Notes: generated by a model from the letters alone, not told the origin. DNA of 55,848 nt from Reyranella sp. (GCF_004296935.1 NZ_SCVH01000071.1:1-55848), one strand, 5' to 3'. Positions 26,867 through 35,303 are shown, numbered from the stretch's first letter. Numbers and translations: made by a program.

Positions 26867-27742
26867 ATGACGGTTCGCAAGATCGGTGGCGCCACCATCG
26901 AGAAGGTCGAGGAACTCTGCGCTGCAGGCTTCAGGCCCAATCGCATGTTCCCCAAGTTCAATCAGGAAGCGTTCGACGCCCAGAAGGGCTGGATGCTGCC
27001 CGACCATGTCGAGGCGGGCTCCGACCGTCTCGTCGGCTCCGTCCACACCTGGGTGGTGAAGACGGGCAGGCACACCATCCTGATCGACACCTGCCTCGGC
27101 AACGACAAGCAGCGCCACAACGCGGCCTGGAACAAGCTCGACACGCCGTTCCTCAACCGCCTCCGCGCCTGCGGCTGCCCGCCCGAGTCCGTGGACTTCG
27201 TGATGTGCACGCACCTGCATGTCGATCATGTCGGCTGGAATACCAAACTGGAGAACGGCCGCTGGGTGCCGACCTTCCCCAATGCCAAGTACCTCTTCGC
27301 CAGGCGCGAGTACGCGCACTGGGAGAACGAGCGCAAAACCAAGGACGGCGTCAACGACGGCTCGTTCGACGATTCGGTTCTGCCGATCGTCGAGGCCGGC
27401 AAGGCCGTGATGATCGAGGCGGATCACCAGCCCGACCCGCTGCTCACCATAAAGGACTATCCCGGCCACACGCCGGGCTCGATCGCCATCAACCTCAAGG
27501 ACGGCGGCAAGCAGGCCTGCTTCTCGGGCGACATCATGCATCACCCGATCCAGGTCTATCATCCCGACTGGTCGAGCCAGTTCTGCTGGGACCAGGAGAT
27601 GTCGGCGCGCTCCAGGCGCCAGCTCCTCGAAGATTGCGTCGAGAGCAATGCGCTGCTCTGCCCCGCTCACTTCCCCGGCGCCAATGCGGGCTACATCAGG
27701 CCGCAGGGTGACAGCTTCCGCATCGACTGGGATCGACCATAA
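26867..27742 (+). CDS. MBL-fold metallo-hydrolase
   Basis: A 291-residue cytosolic metallo-beta-lactamase-fold hydrolase. Metal ligands: CTHLHVDHVGWN, GHTPGSIAINL and FSGDIMHHPIQVYHPDWSS, then CPAHFPGANAGYI. The group includes lactonases and S-acyl hydrolases; next to a GSH-linked dehydrogenase an S-formylglutathione-hydrolase-like or lactone role is possible but unproven. 11 nt after the dehydrogenase stop and 11 nt before the SDR start, so part of the operon. Confidence 0.88.
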   Translation: MTVRKIGGATIEKVEELCAAGFRPNRMFPKFNQEAFDAQKGWMLPDHVEAGSDRLVGSVHTWVVKTGRHTILIDTCLGNDKQRHNAAWNKLDTPFLNRLRACGCPPESVDFVMCTHLHVDHVGWNTKLENGRWVPTFPNAKYLFARREYAHWENERKTKDGVNDGSFDDSVLPIVEAGKAVMIEADHQPDPLLTIKDYPGHTPGSIAINLKDGGKQACFSGDIMHHPIQVYHPDWSSQFCWDQEMSARSRRQLLEDCVESNALLCPAHFPGANAGYIRPQGDSFRIDWDRP

Positions 27743-27752
27743 GGAGACGACG

Positions 27753-28568
27753 ATGAAAGGTCCCGAGGACGACGCCGGCCTCGCCGGCAAGGTGGCGATC
27801 ATTTCCGGCGGCGGCGCGGCGGGCGACGGCATCGGCAACGGCCGGGCGGCCGCGATCCTGCTGGCGCGCGCCGGCACCAAAGTGCTGGTCGCCGACCTCG
27901 ACCTCAAGCTGGCGGAGCGCACGGTCGAGATGATCAAGGCCGAGGGCGGCACGGCGGCAGCGCATGCCGGCGACGTCACCAGGGAAGCCGAATGCAAGCG
28001 GCTGGTCGACGCCGCGGTCGATCATTGGGGCCGGCTCGACTTTCTCGACAACAATGTCGGCATCGGCAGCCGCGGCAGCGTGATCGACGAGAAACCCGAG
28101 GAATACCGGCGGGTCATGCAAGTAAACGTCGAGACGATGTTCTTGCTCTCCAAGCATGCGATCCCGGCCATGATCAAGACGGCCAAGGGCGGCGCCATCA
28201 TCAACATCTCGTCGATCTCGGCGCTCAGGCCGCGCGGCCTCACCACCTACACCGTCTCGAAGGCCGCGGTCATCGGACTCACCCAGGCGATGGCGGTCGA
28301 TCACGGCAAGGACCATATCCGGGTCAACTGCATCTGCCCCGGCCCGATGTACACGCCGATGGTCAATCGCGGCAACGGCATGAGCGAGGCCAACCGCGCC
28401 CAGCGCGCCAAGGCCTCGGTTCTGAAAATCGAAGGCACCGGCTGGGACATCGGCCATGCCGTGCGGTTCCTGCTTTCCAACCACGCCCGCTACATCACCG
28501 GCCATGTGCTGGTGGTCGACGGCGGCGTCACGCTGCAGGGCCCGGAACGCGACTCAGCAGCTCAGTGA
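27753..28568 (+). CDS. SDR family oxidoreductase
   Basis: A 271-residue short-chain dehydrogenase. Cofactor motif: VAIISGGGAAGDGIGNGRA (an extended Gly motif), then DNNVGIGSRG. The catalytic set is Ser in ISSISAL, Tyr-x3-Lys in YTVSKAA, and CPGPMYTPM follows. Probably NAD(H)-linked oxidation of a hydroxyl group. AAGGAGAC precedes ATG 27753. The unusual Gly motif is shared with the second SDR of this cluster. Confidence 0.93.
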   Translation: MKGPEDDAGLAGKVAIISGGGAAGDGIGNGRAAAILLARAGTKVLVADLDLKLAERTVEMIKAEGGTAAAHAGDVTREAECKRLVDAAVDHWGRLDFLDNNVGIGSRGSVIDEKPEEYRRVMQVNVETMFLLSKHAIPAMIKTAKGGAIINISSISALRPRGLTTYTVSKAAVIGLTQAMAVDHGKDHIRVNCICPGPMYTPMVNRGNGMSEANRAQRAKASVLKIEGTGWDIGHAVRFLLSNHARYITGHVLVVDGGVTLQGPERDSAAQ

Positions 28569-28580
28569 GGAGACGAACAG

Positions 28581-29135
28581 ATGGCCCGCCTGCCCTATCT
28601 CGATGCCGAGCAGCTTCCGCCCGAACACAAGGAATTGCTCAAGCGGCCGATCAATCTCACGCGGCTGCTCGTCAATTCGCCCGGCATGGCGCGCGCCTTC
28701 CATGGAATCGGCGGCTACATCCGCAACAAGAGCACACTCGATCCACGGCTGCGCGAGCTCGCCATCCTTCAGGTCGGCTGGATGGAGAAGTCGGAGTACG
28801 AATTCACCCACCATGTGAAGATCGGCAAGGAATTCGGTGTCACCGACGAGGACATCCAGAACCTCTTCCTCGAGACCGAAGGCAAGCCCTCCAAGCTCGA
28901 GCCGCTGGCCCGCGCGATCCTGAAGGGCGCACGCGAGATGGTGCGCGAGCTCGCCATGTCCGATGCCACCTTCGCCGAGATCAAGAAGGACCTCAGCAAC
29001 GAGCACATGACCGACCTTGTGCTTACCATCGCCTTCTACTGCGCGGTCGTGCGCGTCCTCGCCACCATGAAGATGGACAACGAGCCGCAATACAAGGAAG
29101 TGCTGAAGCAGTATCCAATTCCGGGAGTGTCCTGA
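28581..29135 (+). CDS. Carboxymuconolactone decarboxylase family protein without CxxC
   Basis: A 184-residue all-helical protein of the carboxymuconolactone decarboxylase/AhpD superfamily: NSPGMARAFHGIGGYI, LRELAILQVGWMEKSEYEFTHHVKIG and the C-terminal FYCAVVRVLATM. The redox CxxC of AhpD is absent (GWMEKSEY), so it belongs to the non-peroxidase branch. Flanked by two SDRs, 12 nt after one and 1 nt before the other. Confidence 0.88.
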   Translation: MARLPYLDAEQLPPEHKELLKRPINLTRLLVNSPGMARAFHGIGGYIRNKSTLDPRLRELAILQVGWMEKSEYEFTHHVKIGKEFGVTDEDIQNLFLETEGKPSKLEPLARAILKGAREMVRELAMSDATFAEIKKDLSNEHMTDLVLTIAFYCAVVRVLATMKMDNEPQYKEVLKQYPIPGVS

Positions 29136-29136
29136 C

Positions 29137-29937
29137 ATGCGCCTGAAAGATCGCGTCGCCGTCGTCGTCGGCGCCGGCCAAAGCCCCGGCGAAGGCATGG
29201 GCAACGGCCGTGCGACGGCCCTCACCTTTGCGCGCGAGGGCGCCAAGGTGCTGTGTGTCGATCACAATCTCAAGTCGGCCCAGGAAACGGTCGAAATGAT
29301 CGGCGCCAACCAGGGAACGGCGATGGCCTTCAAGGCCGACGTTACCAGGGAGGCCGAGATCAAGGCCATGGTGGCCGACGTGCATGGCCGCTGGGGCCGC
29401 ATCGACATCCTGCACAACAACGTCGGCGTCAGCCTCTCGGGCGGCGATTCCGAGTTGCTCGAACTCGACGAGGCGGCGTTCGACCGCTGCGTGGCGATCA
29501 ACCTCAAGAGCTGCATTTTCGCCGCCAAGCACGTGATCCCGATCATGCGCGCCCAGAGGAGCGGCTCGATCATCAATATTTCCTCGAACGCCGTGATCTC
29601 CACCTACCCCTACGTCGCCTACAAGGCCACGAAGGCGGCGATGGTCTCCTTCACCGAGCAGCTCGCCTATCAGAACGCCGAATACGGCATCCGCGCCAAC
29701 GTCATCCTGCCCGGCCTGATGAACACGCCGATGGCGGTCGACACGCGCGCCCGCACTTTCAAGAAGACCCGCGCCGAGGTCGAGGCCGAGCGCGATGCCA
29801 AGGTGCCGCTGCGCGGCAAGATGGGCACCGGCTGGGACGTCGCCAACGCCGCGCTCTTTTTGGCCTCTGACGAGGCGAGTTTCATCACCGGCGTGACGCT
29901 GCCGGTGGACGGCGGCGCGGGCGTACGGCGCGGCTGA
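29137..29937 (+). CDS. SDR family oxidoreductase
   Basis: A 266-residue short-chain dehydrogenase, clearly related to the first SDR: VAVVVGAGQSPGEGMGNGRA, NNVGVSLSGG, catalytic NISSNAV with YKATKAAM, then LPGLMNTPM and TGVTLPVDGG. Cofactor probably NAD. The repeated PGEGMGNGRA-type loop in both SDRs is an uncommon insertion and suggests a recent duplication or a shared substrate class. It ends the catabolic operon; a palindrome-rich 184-bp gap follows. Confidence 0.93.
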   Translation: MRLKDRVAVVVGAGQSPGEGMGNGRATALTFAREGAKVLCVDHNLKSAQETVEMIGANQGTAMAFKADVTREAEIKAMVADVHGRWGRIDILHNNVGVSLSGGDSELLELDEAAFDRCVAINLKSCIFAAKHVIPIMRAQRSGSIINISSNAVISTYPYVAYKATKAAMVSFTEQLAYQNAEYGIRANVILPGLMNTPMAVDTRARTFKKTRAEVEAERDAKVPLRGKMGTGWDVANAALFLASDEASFITGVTLPVDGGAGVRRG

Positions 29938-29941
29938 GGGC

Positions 29942-29992
29942 GGCAGCGGCACACGAAATGTGCCGCAAGACACCACCAGGTGTGCCGCTGCC
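29942..29992. terminator. Nested inverted repeats downstream of the SDR operon
   Basis: Perfect 13-bp inverted repeat (29942-29954 and 29980-29992, GGCAGCGGCACAC / GTGTGCCGCTGCC). Inside it lies an 8-bp hairpin (29946-29953 with 29959-29966) that is mutually exclusive with it. TGTGCCGC occurs three times to 30000. Located between convergent SDR and LysR genes, so probably a terminator; two alternative folds also look attenuator-like. Confidence 0.5.
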
Positions 29993-30121
29993 TGTGCCGC
30001 GATCGGGCAATTGGCCCGCTACGCCAACGGCTTGGCCGATGCCGCGGCACAGGGCCGGCGCTTCTTCGGGAAAGGTCCGAATCGCGGCGCTGTGCACGGG
30101 CGTATCGGTCAAACAGTGCCG

Positions 30122-31036
30122 TCATCGGCCCGGGGTTGGCGACCGGGAGCGGCGCCCCGCGGCCGGACCGGCCGCCAGCAATCCACTCAGCACCGCAAGA
30201 AAGGCCCGCACCAGTCGCGCGTTCTGACGTTCGCGCAGATAGACCACGTGGGCATAGGTGTAGATCTCCGCGTCCGTCACGGGCAGGACGTGGATGCGCG
30301 GATCGGGGATGAATTCCGCCTCCGACACAACCCCAAGGCCGATGCCCTTGGCCACCGCCTCGCGGATCGATTCGCGGCTGCCGATCTCCATCACGACTTT
30401 GGGCCGCACGCCGGCCTTGGCCATCGCCTGTTCGAAGGCAAGTCGCGTTGTCGAGCCTGGTTCACGCACAATCAGGCGCTGGCCCTCCAGTTCGCGCGCA
30501 CGAAGGCTGCGCTTCTTTGCGAAGGGATGGTCGACGTGGCAGAAGGCCACGACCCGATGACGGCGGTAGGGGATCGCCACCAGGCGCGGATCGGGGTCGA
30601 CATGGGCCAGCACCGCCACATCGGTGCGGTAGTCGAGCAGGTCGCGCAACGTGTCGCGCGAGTTGGCCACCGTCACCGAGACGTAGAGGCCGGGATGGCG
30701 CGCATTGAACGCCGCCAGCATGTCGGTGACATGGTAGGGACCGACCGCGCCCACCCGCAGATGGCCGGTCCTGAGGCCACGCGTCTCGTTCAGAAAATCG
30801 GCTGCCTCCTTCTCGTCGTCGAACAGGCGACGCATGATGTCGAGCAGGCCGCTGCCGGTCTCCGTCAGCTCGATGCGCCGGCCGCGGCGGACGAACAGCT
30901 CGACCCCAAACTCGCTCTCCAGCGACTTCACCTGGGTGGTGATGGTGGGCTGGCTCACGCCCAGTTCGCGCGCCGCGGCGGTAAAGCTCAGCCGCTGCGC
31001 CACGGCGTGGAAGGACCGGAGCTGGGTATGCCTCAT
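30122..31036 (-). CDS. LysR family transcriptional regulator of the phosphonate locus
   Basis: A 304-residue LysR regulator: N-terminal winged HTH (HAVAQRLSFTAAARELGVSQPTITTQVKSLE), linker and a periplasmic-binding-like effector domain (LRVGAVGPYHVTDMLAAF). Its basic C-terminus is slightly extended (RRSRSPTPGR). Divergent from the Fe-ADH and phnDCE genes, so the likely regulator; effector unknown, possibly a phosphonate or its aldehyde. A T-N11-A palindrome abuts its start. Confidence 0.92.
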   Translation of the reverse strand: MRHTQLRSFHAVAQRLSFTAAARELGVSQPTITTQVKSLESEFGVELFVRRGRRIELTETGSGLLDIMRRLFDDEKEAADFLNETRGLRTGHLRVGAVGPYHVTDMLAAFNARHPGLYVSVTVANSRDTLRDLLDYRTDVAVLAHVDPDPRLVAIPYRRHRVVAFCHVDHPFAKKRSLRARELEGQRLIVREPGSTTRLAFEQAMAKAGVRPKVVMEIGSRESIREAVAKGIGLGVVSEAEFIPDPRIHVLPVTDAEIYTYAHVVYLRERQNARLVRAFLAVLSGLLAAGPAAGRRSRSPTPGR

Positions 31037-31051
31037 ATTGATTTTCTCAAT
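31037..31051. promoter_or_regulatory. Candidate LysR-type T-N11-A operator
   Basis: Palindrome ATTGA-N5-TCAAT directly next to the LysR start codon in the 107-bp divergent spacer. Symmetry and position suit autoregulation and activation of the phn genes 93 bp away. Assignment is by pattern only. Confidence 0.45.
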
Positions 31052-31143
31052 GGATCATCGGGAAACTTTGAATTGGATAAATGTGAGACCCAGCCGGAGA
31101 CTTGTCCACAAAAGAGCAACAGAGTTGTGGGAGAGAGGCGCGG

Positions 31144-32256
31144 ATGTGGCGCTACCGTAATCCGGTCGACGTGAAGTTCGGTGCCGGCGTCTTCGAGACG
31201 CTGGGCAAGGTATTGGCCGGCCGGCCCTATTGCCTCGTCACCTACGACGATGCCAACGGCGGCGGCGTCTTCAGCAAGCTCACGCGCCGGGTCGTGGCAA
31301 TGGCCGGCACGCCTGCCGTCACGGTGTGCAACATCGGCCCCAATCCCGATTTCACCGGCCTTGCCGAGTCCTGCCGCACCTACGCCTCCGCCACACGGCC
31401 TGTCGAAGCGATCGTGGCGCTGGGCGGCGGCTCGGTGATGGACGCCGCCAAGGTGCTGGCCGCCGCATCGGGGGATTTCGACCGGGTGCGCCGCCATCTC
31501 GAGACGGGAAAAGGAGGCGAAGAGCTCGGCCGCACGCCGATCATCGCCATCCCCACCACCGCCGGTACCGGCAGCGAGGTCACCTCGTGGGCCACGGTGT
31601 GGGACACCGGGGCGATGAAGAAATACTCGCTGGCACGCGACACACTCCATCCCGAGGCCGCGCTGGTCGATCCCTTGCTGACGATGGGCCTGCCCCGCGC
31701 CGTCACGATCAGCACCGGCCTCGATGCCCTCAGCCATGCGCTGGAGAGCATCTGGAACGTCAACGCCAACCCGGTCTCCGGTGCGCTGGCCGAGGTCGCG
31801 GCGCGCGAAGTGCTGGAGGCCCTGCCCCTGCTGGCCGACGACCTCAGGAACGAAGCCCTGCGCACGCGCCTCGCCCGCGCCAGCCTGTTCGCGGGGCTCG
31901 CTTTCTCCAACACGCGCACGGCGCTTGCCCACGCGCTGTCCTACCATCTGACGCTGCACCACGGCGTGCCGCACGGCATCGCCTGCTCCTTCAGCCTGCC
32001 CATGGTGATGCGCGCCGTCGCCGGCTGCGATGCCGCCTGCGACGCAGCGTTGCGCCGCATCTTCGGCCCCGACCTCGCCGCGGGTGCGGCTCGACTGGAA
32101 GCCTTCCTGAAGAAGCTCGGCATCTCGCCCGATGCCACCGATCACGGCATCAAGGCGGCCGATTGGTCGCGCCTGATCGACGATGCCCTGGCGGGCGATC
32201 GCGGAAAGAATTTCATCGGACGACGCGAAAGTCTCGTCGCGGAACTCGCTGCCTAA
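31144..32256 (+). CDS. Iron-containing alcohol dehydrogenase, phosphonoacetaldehyde reductase-like
   Basis: A 370-residue group III Fe-ADH. N-terminal MWRYRNPVDVKFGAGVFETL, NAD-binding VALGGGSVMDAAKVL, PTTAGTGSEVTSWATVW and metal ligands in STGLDALSHALES and HALSYHLTLHHGVPHG. The style matches phosphonoacetaldehyde reductases that interconvert phosphonoacetaldehyde and 2-hydroxyethylphosphonate. Start ATG 31144 has GGGAGAGAGG upstream. First gene of the phn operon; phnD follows 20 nt later. Confidence 0.85.
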   Translation: MWRYRNPVDVKFGAGVFETLGKVLAGRPYCLVTYDDANGGGVFSKLTRRVVAMAGTPAVTVCNIGPNPDFTGLAESCRTYASATRPVEAIVALGGGSVMDAAKVLAAASGDFDRVRRHLETGKGGEELGRTPIIAIPTTAGTGSEVTSWATVWDTGAMKKYSLARDTLHPEAALVDPLLTMGLPRAVTISTGLDALSHALESIWNVNANPVSGALAEVAAREVLEALPLLADDLRNEALRTRLARASLFAGLAFSNTRTALAHALSYHLTLHHGVPHGIACSFSLPMVMRAVAGCDAACDAALRRIFGPDLAAGAARLEAFLKKLGISPDATDHGIKAADWSRLIDDALAGDRGKNFIGRRESLVAELAA

Positions 32257-32276
32257 AAAACAAACGGGAGGAAAAC

Positions 32277-33140
32277 ATGATCACACGTCGTACCTTCGGA
32301 GTACTCGCCGCCGGCACCGCGCTCACGGCACCGTCGATCGTCCACGCCCAGCAGGTTCTCAAGGTCGGACTGATTCCGTCGGAGGATTCGCGGGCCATGC
32401 TGGCGCAGAGCAAGGACATCCTCGACGCGGTCGAGAAGAACTCGGGCTACAAGGTCCAGGGCTTCGTCGCCACCGACTACAACGGCGTCATCGAGGCGTT
32501 GCGCGCCAAGCATCTCGACATCGCCTACCTCGGGCCGTTCTCCTACGTGCTGGCCACCACGGTGACGCCGGTCGAGGCCTTCGCCATCGCCGAGACCGCC
32601 AAGGCCGGCCGCACCTACTACCACAGCAAGATCATCGCGCTTAAGTCGAGCGGCATCAAAACCCTGGCCGACCTCAAGGGCAAGAACTTCGCCTTCGTCG
32701 ATCCCGCCTCGACCTCGGGCTACGCCTTCCCGCTCGCCGGCCTGCTCAAGGCCGGCATCGAGCCCAAGCGCGACTTCAAGACGGTGATCTTCACCGGCGC
32801 GCACGACGCCAATGCGCTGGCCGTGGCCAACGGCAAGGTCGACGCCGCCACCATCGCCGATCGCATCCTCGATGCCGCCATCGCCAAGGGCCACATCAAA
32901 GCCGACCAGATCCAGGTCGTGTGGGAATCGGCGCCGATCCCCGAGTCGCCCATGGTGTGGCGCAAGGACCTGTCGCCCGAGATGAAGGCCAAGGTGAAGG
33001 CGGCCTTCCTCGCCATCAAGGGCCTCAACTGGTCCGACCAGGGCAAGCTGAACGGCTTCAAGGAAACCAACGACCAAGCCTACGACGTCGTGCGCGAGAC
33101 CGCCAAGCTCGCCAACATCGACCTCAAGAAGCAGAAGTAG
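32277..33140 (+). CDS. phnD: Phosphonate ABC transporter, periplasmic binding protein
   Basis: A 287-residue PhnD. It has a twin-arginine signal (MITRRTFGVLAAGTALTAPSIVHAQ), then LKVGLIPSEDSRAM, AYLGPFSYVLA, FVDPASTSGYAFP and a long C-terminal helix. It captures phosphonates in the periplasm. ATG 32277 has GGGAGG upstream. A 15-bp hairpin overlaps its stop codon. Followed by phnC and phnE; no C-P lyase or phosphonatase genes in the window. Confidence 0.92.
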   Translation: MITRRTFGVLAAGTALTAPSIVHAQQVLKVGLIPSEDSRAMLAQSKDILDAVEKNSGYKVQGFVATDYNGVIEALRAKHLDIAYLGPFSYVLATTVTPVEAFAIAETAKAGRTYYHSKIIALKSSGIKTLADLKGKNFAFVDPASTSGYAFPLAGLLKAGIEPKRDFKTVIFTGAHDANALAVANGKVDAATIADRILDAAIAKGHIKADQIQVVWESAPIPESPMVWRKDLSPEMKAKVKAAFLAIKGLNWSDQGKLNGFKETNDQAYDVVRETAKLANIDLKKQK

Positions 33141-33160
33141 GGCCGCCCTACTTCTGCTTC
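33128..33160 (+). promoter_or_regulatory. Intercistronic hairpin phnD-phnC
   Basis: Perfect 15-bp inverted repeat (33128-33142 and 33146-33160) with a 3-nt loop CCG, spanning the phnD stop codon TAG at 33138-33140. It ends 2 bp before the phnC ribosome-binding site (AAGGAGA). Such hairpins stabilise upstream mRNA and lower downstream expression, consistent with more binding protein than ATPase. No T-run follows. Confidence 0.7.
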
Positions 33161-33175
33161 CAAGGAGATCGGCAC

Positions 33176-34006
33176 ATGATCGAAATCAAGGGCCTGGCGA
33201 AGTCCTACGGCGAGCTCCAGGCGCTGCGGAATATCAACCTCTCGATCCGGTCCGGCGAGTTCGTCGTCGTGCTGGGCCCGTCGGGCGCCGGCAAGTCGAC
33301 CCTGCTGCGCTGCATCAACCGGCTGATCGAGCCCTCGGCCGGCGACATCGTGGTCGACGGCACCTCGCTCTCGTCCAACCGCCGCGACCTCCGCCTGCTC
33401 CGACGCAACGTCGCCATGATCTTCCAGCAGCACAATCTGGTGAAGCGCCTCAGCGTGCTGAAGAACGTGCTGGTCGGCCGCATGGCCGATCTTTCGCCCA
33501 TTTTGAGCAGCCTGCAGCTCTTCCCCGAGGCCGATGTCCGGATCGCGCTGCATTGCCTCGAGCAGGTGGCGATGAGCCACAAGGCCCGCAGCCGCGCCGA
33601 TGCGCTGTCGGGCGGCGAGCAGCAGCGGGTCGGCATCGCCCGGGCGCTCGCCCAGCAGCCCAAGTTCATGCTGGCCGATGAGCCGGTGGCCAGCCTCGAT
33701 CCCAAGACCTCGCGCACCGTGCTGACCTACCTGAAGAAAAGCTGCAAGGACTCCAACATCGCCGTGCTCTGCAACCTGCACCAGATCGACTATGCGCTCG
33801 AATTCGCCGAGCGTGTCGTGGGCCTCTCGGCCGGCGAGGTCGTCTATGACGGCGCGCCGTCGGGCGTGACCGGCGACGTGATCCGCAGCATCTATCCCGG
33901 CCTCGACGATCCCAACGTGCTCGACGCCGCCCAGCGCCTGACCGAGCGCCGGCGGACCGCGGCGGAAGCCGTCATCGCCGCCGCCGCCATCGAAGAAAGG
34001 GCCTGA
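33176..34006 (+). CDS. phnC: Phosphonate ABC transporter, ATP-binding subunit
   Basis: A 276-residue ABC ATPase: Walker A GPSGAGKST, Q-loop MIFQQHNLV, signature LSGGEQQRVGIARAL, Walker B KFMLADEPVASLDP, switch His in NLHQID. The C-terminal tail ends with an Ala/Glu-rich helix. Matches PhnC of the phosphonate importer; phnE starts 2 nt after its stop. Confidence 0.93.
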   Translation: MIEIKGLAKSYGELQALRNINLSIRSGEFVVVLGPSGAGKSTLLRCINRLIEPSAGDIVVDGTSLSSNRRDLRLLRRNVAMIFQQHNLVKRLSVLKNVLVGRMADLSPILSSLQLFPEADVRIALHCLEQVAMSHKARSRADALSGGEQQRVGIARALAQQPKFMLADEPVASLDPKTSRTVLTYLKKSCKDSNIAVLCNLHQIDYALEFAERVVGLSAGEVVYDGAPSGVTGDVIRSIYPGLDDPNVLDAAQRLTERRRTAAEAVIAAAAIEERA

Positions 34007-34008
34007 AC

Positions 34009-34803
34009 ATGTCCCTGCAATTCGTCGTCAACAAGCCGCGCGGTCCGCTCGGCTGGTGGATCCTGGCCCCCGTCCTCGGCCTCTCGGCGGCCGTGCTGTG
34101 GTGGTCGGCCGTCGGCACCCGCCTCAGCATCTCGGGCTTCGTCGACGGCCTGCCGTGGATCGGCGACTTCATCGGCCGCATGCTGCCGCCCAACTTCGCC
34201 TTCATGCAGAAGCTGATCCAGCCGGCGATCGAGACCGTCCAGATCGCGCTCTGGGGCACGCTGCTCGGCATCGTGCTGGCGCTGCCGGTCTGCTTCTTCG
34301 CCGCCCGCAACCTCTCGCCCTACGCCTGGGTGTTCCATGGGCTCCGCCAGGTGCTGAACGTGATGCGCGGCATCAACGAGATCATCCTGGCGCTGATCTT
34401 CGTCGCCGCCGTCGGCCTCGGCCCCTTCGCCGGCGTGCTCGCCATCGCGCTCCATGGCGCCGGCATGCTGGGCAAGTTCTTCGCCGAAGCCATCGAGGAG
34501 ATCGACGAGGGCCCGCTCGACGCCTTGCGCGCCGCCGGCGCCGGCACCTTGCAGCGCATCGTCTTCGGCGTGCTGCCGCAGGTCCTGCCGACCTGGATCG
34601 GCGTCGTGCTCTACCGCTTCGAGACCAATATCCGCGTCTCGACCGTGCTCGGCATGGTCGGCGCCGGCGGCATCGGCTTCGAGCTGATCAGCTCGATGAA
34701 GCTCTTCGCCTACGAGGACACGGCGGCCTGCGTGATCGTGATCCTGGCCCTCGTGCTCGTCACCGACCTGATCTCGTCCAAGCTCCGGGCCATGATCCGC
34801 TAG
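34009..34803 (+). CDS. phnE: Phosphonate ABC transporter, permease
   Basis: A 264-residue inner-membrane permease with about six helices. The EAA loop is visible as EEIDEGPLDALRAAGAGTLQRIVFGVLPQ; GIGFELISSM near the C-terminus is typical of PhnE. Completes the phnDCE importer with the Fe-ADH. A large repeat-rich spacer follows. Confidence 0.92.
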   Translation: MSLQFVVNKPRGPLGWWILAPVLGLSAAVLWWSAVGTRLSISGFVDGLPWIGDFIGRMLPPNFAFMQKLIQPAIETVQIALWGTLLGIVLALPVCFFAARNLSPYAWVFHGLRQVLNVMRGINEIILALIFVAAVGLGPFAGVLAIALHGAGMLGKFFAEAIEEIDEGPLDALRAAGAGTLQRIVFGVLPQVLPTWIGVVLYRFETNIRVSTVLGMVGAGGIGFELISSMKLFAYEDTAACVIVILALVLVTDLISSKLRAMIR

Positions 34804-34960
34804 CGGCACAGGTTGGGCCCAACTTTGCGATTTTGGCCCAACTCGACCGACAGAATATCGGCTCTCCGCGCGCCGGAAAGCCAATGAATGCGGGCTTTTG
34901 CCCGGCTGAGCGGGCCCACCTGAAACGCGGGAGTGTTGGGCCCGAAGTTGGGCCCGGAGT

Positions 34961-35077
34961 CCGCCCCCTCCGGCCCTACGGGCCACCTCCCCCGAGACGG
35001 GGGAGGAGAAGAAGGGAGTCGACTTAACTCCTCCCCCGTCTCGGGGGAGGTGCCCCCGGAAGGGGGCGGAGGGGGTC
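34961..35077. repeat. Palindromic repeat family A, paired inverted copies
   Basis: Two inverted copies of one unit. The inner arms are a perfect 25-bp inverted repeat (34984-35008 and 35028-35052, CACCTCCCCCGAGACGG core), each itself a small hairpin; the outer arms (34961-34973 and 35056-35069) match with one indel. A 19-bp spacer lies between. The same architecture (CCCCTCCG, stem, CCACCTCCCC, hairpin) recurs at 43531-43662. Confidence 0.8.
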
Positions 35078-35172
35078 AGAGGCCAATAGGCCCACGGGTC
35101 AGGACCCGCGGCGGCTGCACCAAGCTCTTGAGCGAACCCGCGGGCGGCCGCGGGCAGGTCTTGCCGAAATGG

Positions 35173-35200
35173 AAAAAGGCCGGCGCAATCCCCGCCAGCC
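35173..35200 (-). terminator. Rho-independent terminator (minus strand)
   Basis: Read on the minus strand, an 8-bp stem with one mismatch (35193-35200 with 35178-35185), 7-nt loop, followed by five T at 35177-35173. It sits about 105 bp beyond the adenine deaminase stop and is likely its terminator. Confidence 0.6.
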
Positions 35201-35269
35201 TACCAGAAATATAGGCATAAACCTGCTGAACTTGCAAGTATATAAAATGACATTGTCGTGAGGGGCCTG

Positions 35270-35303
35270 CCCCCTCCGCCCCGCAAGACGGCGCCGGAGG
35301 GGG
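35270..35303. repeat. Palindromic repeat family A, partial copy
   Basis: Perfect 9-bp inverted repeat CCCCCTCCG / CGGAGGGGG (35270-35278 and 35295-35303), just before the adenine deaminase stop codon. Shares the CCCCTCCG arm of family A but lacks the CCACCTCCCC hairpin. Confidence 0.55.

Noticed and set aside
31230-32276. Open frame joining the Fe-ADH region to phnD
   Set aside because: The part before phnD is Arg/His-rich antiframe sequence; phnD's signal peptide starts at 32277.
34961-35077. CRISPR-like repeats
   Set aside because: Only inverted palindromes, no regular direct repeats with unique spacers.
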